Positions 1-4,439 of a stretch of 5,208 nt of DNA are shown piece after piece. Both the position numbers and the translations under genes were made by a program. A model generated the notes under the pieces. The model had not been told where the DNA came from and ran no database searches. It worked only from the letters and a program-made list of their open reading frames with translations. The DNA is from Rhodocyclaceae bacterium (GTDB taxonomy: Bacteria > Pseudomonadota > Gammaproteobacteria > Burkholderiales > Rhodocyclaceae), in NCBI GenBank assembly GCA_020849155.1, contig JADLGU010000304.1, positions 1 to 5,208 on the forward strand, read 5' to 3'. Position 1 is the stretch's first letter, and the number at the start of each line of letters is the position of its first letter.

Positions 1-125
1 GGCCCTCGCGCGAGGAGGACGTCGAGGAGGTCGACGTCGACAAGCTGAAGGAGATGGTGCACGTCAAGGACGAGGACATCGCCGCCCTCGATGAACTGGT
101 GGTGAAGCAGGAGGCGCACAAGTGA
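1..125 (+). CDS. C-terminal end of an upstream gene, probably TRAP transporter small permease (DctQ type)
   Basis: An open frame enters from the left edge, with its first full codon at base 3, and ends at TGA 123-125, giving 40 visible residues. The fragment is strongly charged (it begins PSREEDVEEVDVDKLKEM and ends VVKQEAHK) and has no membrane segment, so it looks like a soluble cytoplasmic tail. The stop overlaps the GTG start of the large permease (GTGA at 122-125), the translational coupling usual between the small and large subunits of TRAP transporters, where the small subunit (DctQ) precedes DctM. The identity therefore rests on gene order, not on any motif in the fragment. A long acidic tail would be an extension beyond the usual four-helix DctQ core. 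It could instead be another protein encoded in the same operon. Confidence 0.5.
   Translation, partial: PSREEDVEEVDVDKLKEMVHVKDEDIAALDELVVKQEAHK
109..114 (+). promoter_or_regulatory. Ribosome binding site deciding the GTG start of the TRAP large permease
   Basis: AGGAGG, a full Shine-Dalgarno match, lies 7 bases before GTG 122, inside the coding sequence of the preceding gene. It supports the rare GTG start and the 4-base overlap over later ATG codons. Confidence 0.8.
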
Positions 126-2065
126 AGAAGGAGCTGCGCTTCGGTTTCGGCCTGATGGCCCTCATCCTCGTCACCACGGCGATCTTCATGCCGTGGACCA
201 GCATGACCAACGGCCATCTCGGCCTGCTCATGCTCTCGCTGGTGGTGGTCGCCATCATGCTCGGTTTCCCGACGGCTTTCACCCTGATGGGCATGGGCGT
301 CTTCTTCGCCTGGCTCGCCTACAACAGCTCGAGCCCGGACCTTGCCGTGCGCCAGACGCTCGACCTGATGGTGCAGCGCGCCTACGCCGTGATGAGCAAC
401 GACGTGCTCATCTCGATTCCGCTCTTCGTCTTCATGGGCTACCTCGTCGAGCGCGCCAACCTGATCGAGAAGCTGTTCAAGAGCATCCACCTGGCGCTGG
501 CGCGCATCCCCGGCTCGCTCGCCGTGGCGACGCTGGTCACCTGCGCCATCTTCGCCACCGCCACCGGCATCGTCGGCGCGGTGGTGACGCTGATGGGCCT
601 GCTCGCCTTCCCGGCCATGCTGCGCCACGGCTACGACATCAAGCTGTCGGCCGGTTCGATCACCGCCGGCGGCTGCCTCGGCATCCTCATCCCGCCCTCG
701 GTGCTGCTGATCGTGTACGGCGCCACCGCCGGCGTCTCGGTGGTGCAGCTCTACGCCGGCGCCTTCTTCCCCGGCCTGATGCTGGCCGGGCTGTACATCG
801 CCTACGTCATCCTGCTCGCCAAGTGGAAGCCGCAGCTGGCGCCGCCGCTCTCGGCCGAAGAGCGCATCGTGCCGCTGCCGCCGCACAACCGGGCGGTGGC
901 CGAGGCCCACGGCCGCCGCGCGCTGCCGGCGCTGCTCACGGCGCTGAAAGGCCGCGTGAATGCCGGCGTGCCGGCCGGCGTCATCCTCAGGCAGCTCGTC
1001 GTCGTGCTGCTGCCGGCGGCGGTGTGGTTCGGCGGCATGGGACTGGTGTACAAGTCCGTCACCACGCCGCCGGAGCAGCTGGACATTTCCGGCCTGCAGG
1101 AGATGGGCAGCGGCGCGGCCGTCGCCGCCGAGGAGGGCGCCGAAGAGAAGGCCGAGGGTGTATCCGAACCGCCCGAGGAGGACGAGGGCAAGGCGGAAGG
1201 CGTCAAGGAGCCGCCGGCCGATTCTTCCCCGCTCCCGCGCGCGGGAGAGGGGCCCTCTCCCCCGACCCCTCTCCCGGTGCCGGGAGAGGGGAGCACACCC
1301 CCCGAGCCCGTTCCGGCGCCGCTGAGCTACTGGATCGTGCTCGCCGCCGGCAGCGCCGCCGTGCTGTTCTTCTACTGGATCTTCGACTTCGCCCGGCTGG
1401 AAATCTTCAAGATGCTGCTGGCCTCGTTCTTCCCGCTGGCCATCCTGATCCTCGCCGTGCTCGGCTCCATCGTCTTCGGCCTGGCGACACCGACCGAGGC
1501 GGCGGCGGTCGGGTCATTGGGCGGCATCCTGCTGGCGGCCGCCTACGGCCGGCTCAACCTCGGCGTGATGAAGGAGTCGGTGTTCCTCACGGCGAAGACC
1601 TCCGCCATGGTGTGCTGGCTGTTCGTCGGCTCCTCGATCTTCTCGGCGGCCTTCGCCCTGCTCGGCGGCCAGGAGCTGATCGAGAAGTGGGTGCTCTCGC
1701 TCGACATGACGCCGCTGCAGTTCATGATCCTCGCCCAGTTCATCATCTTCATCCTCGGCTGGCCGCTGGAGTGGACCGAGATCATCGTCATCTTCATGCC
1801 GATCTTCATCCCGCTGCTGGCGCACTTCAACGTCGACCCGCTGTTCTTCGGCCTGCTGGTGGCGCTCAACCTGCAGACGGCCTTCCTCTCGCCGCCGGTG
1901 GCGATGGCGGCGTTCTACCTGAAGGGCGTCTCGCCGCCGCACGTCACGCTCAACCAGATCTTCGCCGGCATGATGCCCTTCATGGGCATCCAGGTGCTGG
2001 CGCTGGCGCTGCTCTACCTGTTCCCCGACATCGGGCTGTGGCTGCCCAGGGTGCTCTATAAATAA
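122..2065 (+). CDS. dctM: TRAP transporter large permease subunit (DctM type) with a large central insert
   Basis: This 647-residue inner-membrane protein would form the transport channel of a TRAP carrier, working with a small permease and a periplasmic binding protein to import an organic acid using the sodium or proton gradient. The DctM core is split. Residues 1-231 carry hydrophobic helices, the ATGIVGAVVTLMGL stretch (147-160) and the GILIPPSVLLIVYG motif (187-200). Residues 430-647 carry GLATPTEAAAVG (453-464), the WPLEWTEIIVIFMPIFIP segment (547-564) and LSPPVAMAAFYLKG (589-602), the second-half equivalent of the IPPS motif. DctM proteins are usually 425-450 aa. The excess lies at about 232-429 and includes two extra predicted membrane helices (286-309 and 402-421) flanking a hydrophilic Glu/Pro-rich stretch (325-398). 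The layout recalls the mannitol/chloroaromatic TRAP large permease group (COG4664, FcbT3-like), but the substrate cannot be read from the sequence. The GTG start has a strong ribosome site and overlaps the upstream stop. Confidence 0.93.
   Translation: MKKELRFGFGLMALILVTTAIFMPWTSMTNGHLGLLMLSLVVVAIMLGFPTAFTLMGMGVFFAWLAYNSSSPDLAVRQTLDLMVQRAYAVMSNDVLISIPLFVFMGYLVERANLIEKLFKSIHLALARIPGSLAVATLVTCAIFATATGIVGAVVTLMGLLAFPAMLRHGYDIKLSAGSITAGGCLGILIPPSVLLIVYGATAGVSVVQLYAGAFFPGLMLAGLYIAYVILLAKWKPQLAPPLSAEERIVPLPPHNRAVAEAHGRRALPALLTALKGRVNAGVPAGVILRQLVVVLLPAAVWFGGMGLVYKSVTTPPEQLDISGLQEMGSGAAVAAEEGAEEKAEGVSEPPEEDEGKAEGVKEPPADSSPLPRAGEGPSPPTPLPVPGEGSTPPEPVPAPLSYWIVLAAGSAAVLFFYWIFDFARLEIFKMLLASFFPLAILILAVLGSIVFGLATPTEAAAVGSLGGILLAAAYGRLNLGVMKESVFLTAKTSAMVCWLFVGSSIFSAAFALLGGQELIEKWVLSLDMTPLQFMILAQFIIFILGWPLEWTEIIVIFMPIFIPLLAHFNVDPLFFGLLVALNLQTAFLSPPVAMAAFYLKGVSPPHVTLNQIFAGMMPFMGIQVLALALLYLFPDIGLWLPRVLYK
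1148..1216 (+). repeat. Degenerate in-frame tandem repeat in the permease linker
   Basis: The protein repeats KAEGVSEPP (residues 343-351) as KAEGVKEPP (357-365), with the acidic spacer EEDEG between. The nucleotide copies differ mainly at synonymous positions (for example GCCGAGGGTGTA against GCGGAAGGCGTC), so the duplication is old or has been kept at protein level. It lies in the hydrophilic linker between two predicted membrane helices. Confidence 0.6.
1227..1291. repeat. GC-rich palindromic repeat pair (REP-like) embedded in the permease gene
   Basis: Two hairpin units lie side by side. Unit 1 (1227-1252) has 13-base arms with one mismatch around a perfect 16-bp palindrome CTCCCGCGCGCGGGAG (1232-1247). 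Unit 2 (1266-1291) has perfect 12-base arms, CCCCTCTCCCGG and CCGGGAGAGGGG, around a TG loop. A third, alternative pairing joins GGGAGAGGG (1243-1251) to CCCTCTCCC (1253-1261). CCCTCTCCC/GGGAGAGGG palindromes of this style are scattered in many GC-rich proteobacterial genomes, usually between genes, and when translated give peptides like SPLPRAGEG. Here the frame stays open and reads SPLPRAGEGPSPPTPLPVPGEG (first 20: SPLPRAGEGPSPPTPLPVPG) at residues 369-390. Confidence 0.75.
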
Positions 2066-2086
2066 GGTTATCGCCGCCCAGGAAAA

Positions 2087-2092
2087 TATGAT
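2087..2092 (+). promoter_or_regulatory. Possible -10 element upstream of the GlcG-like gene
   Basis: TATGAT matches the sigma-70 -10 consensus at 5 of 6 bases and sits in a short AT-richer patch in the 87-bp gap after the permease. Transcription would begin near 2099, leaving a leader of about 54 bases. No convincing -35 lies at 16-18 bp spacing (AAGGTT at 17), so this is weak. The gene may instead be co-transcribed with the TRAP genes. Confidence 0.25.
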
Positions 2093-2142
2093 GGCCGGCT
2101 CGCGGTGGACAGTGGTAGATTTCCCGGCGGGACGTTCGACGT

Positions 2143-2149
2143 GGAGGGG
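2143..2149 (+). promoter_or_regulatory. Ribosome binding site deciding the start of the GlcG-like gene
   Basis: GGAGGGG ends 3 bases before ATG 2153, with its GGAG core 6 bases away. The upstream in-frame GTG at 2105 has no comparable site, and an N-terminus beginning there would bury the signal peptide. Confidence 0.65.
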
Positions 2150-2152
2150 AAC

Positions 2153-2653
2153 ATGGAAATCGCAAGAAGGCTCGGCGCCGTGCTGGCGCTCTCGCTGGCT
2201 GCCGGCGCGGCCTGCGCCCAGGACGCCACCTACAACATCCGCACCTTGACGCCGGAGACGGCACTGAAGGCCGCCCAGGCGGCGCTGAAGTCCTGCCGCG
2301 ACGGCGGCTTCCAGGTGGCGGTGGCGGTGGTCGACCGCTCCGGCCTGGCGCAAGTCATGCTGCGCGACCGCTACGCCGGCGCCCATACCCCGAAGACCGC
2401 CATCGGCAAGGCCTGGACGGCGGTGAGCTTCCGCAGCAACACCACCGGCCTCGCCGAGATCAGCCAGCCGGGCAAGGCCGCCAGCGGCCTGCGCAACCTG
2501 CCCAACGTGGTGGCGCTCGGCGGCGGCGTGCCGATCGAGGCCGGCGGCAGCATCCTCGGCGGCATCGGCGTTTCCGGCGCGCCGGGCGCCGACATCGACG
2601 AGAAGTGCGCCAAGGCCGGCATCGAATCGGTCAGGGAGGCGCTGGAGTTTTGA
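2153..2653 (+). CDS. Exported GlcG/HbpS-like (DUF336) protein
   Basis: A 166-residue protein with a signal peptide: positive start MEIARR, hydrophobic core LGAVLALSLAAGAA and a likely cut after ACA (residue 22). The mature part follows the GlcG/HbpS fold family: TLTPETALKAAQAALKSCRDGG (31-52), VAVAVVDRSGLAQVMLRDRYAGAHTPKTAIGKAWTA (55-90), the conserved NVVALGGGVPIEAGGSILGGIGVSGA segment (118-143), then a C-terminal helix with C152. Members related to HbpS bind heme, while others have no known role; heme binding here is an inference. ATG 2153 was chosen over the in-frame GTG 2105 because GGAGGGG (2143-2149) precedes it and it starts a clean signal peptide. The gene follows the TRAP permease in the same direction by 87 bp, so it may belong to the same operon or have its own promoter. 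It converges with the cytochrome gene, with a 24-bp gap. Confidence 0.87.
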   Translation: MEIARRLGAVLALSLAAGAACAQDATYNIRTLTPETALKAAQAALKSCRDGGFQVAVAVVDRSGLAQVMLRDRYAGAHTPKTAIGKAWTAVSFRSNTTGLAEISQPGKAASGLRNLPNVVALGGGVPIEAGGSILGGIGVSGAPGADIDEKCAKAGIESVREALEF

Positions 2654-2677
2654 TTCGCCCCGGCTGGCCGCGCCGGT

Positions 2678-3184
2678 TCATTTCATCCGGTAGCCGGCGT
2701 GGCAGGCCACGCACTGCGCCGTCGTCGCGGCCAGCGCGGCCAGCGCCGGCCTGACGTCGCCGGTGGCGGCGGCATCCCTCGCCGCGACGGCAAAGCGGCT
2801 GGCGTGGCGGTGCATGGCGCTGCCGGCCTCCTGCATGCCCTTCGGCATGTATTTCGCCACGTCGTGCGCCCCGTGCAGGGCCAGCGAGCTCATGCCGAGG
2901 CGCTGCTCGGCGATGTCGGCCGCCTTGTCGTGCTCCTGCTGCGCAAGCGCCTCCTGGATTTCCTGCAGCGCCAGCAGGTGGTCGCGCATATTGGCCAGCG
3001 TGTGCTCGCGCAGCGCCTTCGGGAAATAGACGGACTGGCGCTCGTCCTTCGGCGCAGCCTTCGGGGGCTTTGCCGCTTGTGCCTGGTGCTGCATGTGCAT
3101 GGCGTGGTCGTGCTGCTGGGCCGGGGCCGGCGCGGCGCCGAAAACCAGTCCGGCCGCCAGCGCGGTACTCAATGTATGTTTCAT
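2678..3184 (-). CDS. Periplasmic cytochrome c with C-terminal heme site (cytochrome c'/c-556-like)
   Basis: A 168-residue exported protein. Residues 1-22 form a signal peptide ending APAPA before QQ. A His/Met-rich stretch HDHAMHMQHQ (25-34) and a Lys/Pro/Ala linker (35-47) follow. The rest (about 53-168) is helical. The single heme motif CVACH (C158-H162) is almost at the end, followed by AGYRMK. A terminal CxxCH after three helices is the layout of four-helix-bundle cytochromes c' and c-556. H162 would be the proximal ligand. M66 in the first mature helix (ANMRDHLLAL) is a possible distal ligand by analogy with c-556, which is an inference. If the site is open it could bind NO or CO; if Met-ligated the protein would carry electrons. 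The start has a clear AAGGAG site 5 bases upstream. The gene is divergent from the Crp/Fnr regulator across 69 bp. The family member is not recognised more precisely. Confidence 0.87.
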   Translation of the reverse strand: MKHTLSTALAAGLVFGAAPAPAQQHDHAMHMQHQAQAAKPPKAAPKDERQSVYFPKALREHTLANMRDHLLALQEIQEALAQQEHDKAADIAEQRLGMSSLALHGAHDVAKYMPKGMQEAGSAMHRHASRFAVAARDAAATGDVRPALAALAATTAQCVACHAGYRMK

Positions 3185-3238
3185 GGTTTCTCCTTGTCTC
3201 TCAACCCGGCAGGGTAGGGCGCACGGCCCGGCCTGCGT

Positions 3239-3254
3239 TATGATCCCGATCATA
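3239..3254. promoter_or_regulatory. FNR/Crp-type palindromic operator in the divergent promoter region
   Basis: A perfect 16-bp inverted repeat, TATGATCCCGATCATA, has 7-base arms and a 2-base centre. It contains TGAT-N4-ATCA (3241-3252), the core of FNR-type boxes (TTGAT-N4-ATCAA), with only the outermost base of each arm differing. Its centre is 62 bases upstream of the cytochrome start, and its right edge overlaps the A of the regulator's ATG. A -10-like TACCCT on the - strand (3216-3211) would put the box near -42 for the cytochrome, the usual position for class II activation by FNR proteins. The location beside a Crp/Fnr gene suggests autoregulation. Binding is inferred, not shown. Confidence 0.6.
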
Positions 3255-3886
3255 TGAACGTCGATTGGTCCGCGATTGCCGCAGAACGCCCCGAACTGGC
3301 GCACATCCCGCCGGCGCTGCGCGATGCTGTCCGCCTGCGCGAGCTTGCCGCCGGGGAAGCGCTCTTCCGCCAGGGCGACCGGCCGAAGGCGATGCACTGC
3401 GTCCTCGACGGCGAGGTGCGCCTGCTGCGCCGCTCGCGAGGCGGCGCCGAAGTGGTCCTGCAGCGCAGCCGCGGCGGCTTCTTCGCCGAGGCCAGCCTGG
3501 AATCGAAGGCCTACCACTGCGACGCCGAGGCGACGGCGGCCACCCGCCTGCTGTGCTTTCCGATGAAGGCCTTCCGCGAGGCGCTGGAAGGCGACGCCGC
3601 CTTCCGCAACGCCTGGATGGCGCTGCTCGCGCGCGAGGTGCGCAGGCTGCGCGCGCGCTGCGAGCGCCTCAGCCTGCACGGCGCCGAGGCGCGCATCCTG
3701 CACGCCATCGAATCCGAGGGCGCGGCCGGAATGCTGGAGCTCGCGCAGTCGCGCAAGGCCTGGGCCGCCGAGCTGGGCCTCACCCACGAGGCGCTCTACC
3801 GGGCGCTGGCGCGGCTGCGGGCGGCCGGCACGCTGGCCCTCGACGGCGCGCGCCTGACGCTGCGTCAACCGGGCCAGCGTTTATGA
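3254..3886 (+). CDS. Crp/Fnr-family transcriptional regulator
   Basis: A 210-residue cytoplasmic DNA-binding protein. Residues about 18-110 form the cyclic-nucleotide-binding-type beta roll (LAAGEALFRQGDRPKAMHCVLDGEVRLLRR, then GGFFAEASL at 74-82), 115-140 the dimer helix, and 143-205 the winged helix-turn-helix. The cAMP pocket is not conserved: the Crp GE...RSA signature is replaced by AEASLESKAYHCDAEA. The N-terminal FeS cysteines of FNR are absent. Four cysteines are present (49, 89, 101, 136), two of them after His (HC at 48-49 and 88-89), so the signal is open; heme, NO or redox sensing are possibilities only. The recognition helix reads LTHEALYRALARLR (176-189), keeping the Glu (E179) and Arg (R183) that contact TGA in Crp/FNR. 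No Shine-Dalgarno precedes ATG 3254; the palindrome fills that space, so the mRNA may be leaderless. arsC begins 10 bases after its stop. Confidence 0.9.
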   Translation: MNVDWSAIAAERPELAHIPPALRDAVRLRELAAGEALFRQGDRPKAMHCVLDGEVRLLRRSRGGAEVVLQRSRGGFFAEASLESKAYHCDAEATAATRLLCFPMKAFREALEGDAAFRNAWMALLAREVRRLRARCERLSLHGAEARILHAIESEGAAGMLELAQSRKAWAAELGLTHEALYRALARLRAAGTLALDGARLTLRQPGQRL

Positions 3887-3896
3887 TTGGCGGGCC

Positions 3897-4439
3897 ATGA
3901 ACCATCGCCGCTGGAACATCCTCGTCCTCTGCACCGGCAACTCGGCGCGCAGCATTCTCGCCGAGGCGCTGTTCAATGCGCTCGGCGGCGGCCGCGTGCA
4001 AGCCTTTTCCGCCGGCAGCCGGCCGGCCGGCAAGGTGAATCCCTTCGCCCTGGAACTGCTGGACGCGCAGGGCCTCGATACGGCAGGCCTGCGCAGCAAG
4101 GGCTGGTACGAGTTCGCCGCGCCGGGCGCGCCGCCGCTCGACCTCGTCGTCACGGTGTGCGGCAACGCCGCCGGGGAGACCTGCCCGGTGTGGCCGGGGG
4201 ATTTCCTGCGCGCGCATTGGGGCGTGGACGACCCCGCAGCGGTCGAAGGCAGCGACGAGGCCAAGCGCGCCGCCTTCATGAAAGCCTACGCTGCGCTCGC
4301 CGAGCGCATCCTCACCTTCCTCAGCCTGTCCTTCGAGGACATGCCGCGCGACGAGTTGCAGCGCCACCTCGACGAGATCGGCCGCGCCGGCGCCGCCGCC
4401 GCCGTGCCGCAGGGACCGACTTTTTCCCATGACGATTGA
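3897..4439 (+). CDS. arsC: Arsenate reductase, thioredoxin-coupled type (low-molecular-weight phosphatase fold)
   Basis: A 180-residue cytoplasmic enzyme expected to reduce arsenate to arsenite. The phosphatase-type P-loop CTGNSARS (C12-S19, a CX5R motif) follows the first strand NILVL. The redox cysteines C88 and C96 lie in VVTVCGNAAGETCPVWPG (84-101), and the HWGVDDPA segment (107-114) supplies the likely general-acid Asp. Three cysteines in this arrangement define the Bacillus/Staphylococcus ArsC class, where C12 attacks arsenate and the other two form the disulfide that thioredoxin reduces. The glutaredoxin-type E. coli ArsC is unrelated. The protein is longer than the about 130-140 aa Gram-positive enzymes owing to a helical, then Ala-rich, tail (about 143-180). 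The start lacks a strong ribosome site (GGCGGG lies only 2 bases away), so translation may be coupled to the regulator gene. Its 3' end overlaps the MFS gene by 11 bases. No arsR, arsB or acr3 is visible. Confidence 0.93.
   Translation: MNHRRWNILVLCTGNSARSILAEALFNALGGGRVQAFSAGSRPAGKVNPFALELLDAQGLDTAGLRSKGWYEFAAPGAPPLDLVVTVCGNAAGETCPVWPGDFLRAHWGVDDPAAVEGSDEAKRAAFMKAYAALAERILTFLSLSFEDMPRDELQRHLDEIGRAGAAAAVPQGPTFSHDD

Noticed and set aside
193..2061. A 622-codon open frame on the + strand overlapping the permease gene in another frame.
   Set aside because: Its translation is Arg/Ala/His-rich without recognisable domains, as expected for a shadow frame in GC-rich coding DNA; the permease frame has clear family motifs.
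1514..2386. Long - strand open frame antisense to the permease end and the GlcG-like gene.
   Set aside because: Its product is Gln/Arg/His-rich low complexity, and it spans two well-supported + strand genes; it is an antisense shadow.
2660..2676. Possible terminator between the convergent GlcG-like and cytochrome genes (CCGGC at 2660-2664 paired with GCCGG at 2672-2676).
   Set aside because: The stem is only 5 bp with a 7-base loop and no T-run on either strand; such pairings are common by chance at this GC content.
3240..3257. A 5-codon mini-ORF (MIPII, stop) whose TGA overlaps the regulator's ATG, resembling a leader peptide.
   Set aside because: It is a by-product of the palindrome sequence and has no ribosome binding site; the operator explanation is simpler.
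2678..3868. Longer - strand reading of the cytochrome gene (396 codons) extending across the regulator gene.
   Set aside because: The extension is antisense to the Crp/Fnr gene and low in complexity, while the internal ATG at 3184 has a strong ribosome site and begins a signal peptide.
4381..4409. GCC-rich simple-sequence run near the end of arsC.
   Set aside because: It encodes the Ala-rich part of the ArsC tail and is short and imperfect; expected in GC-rich coding DNA.
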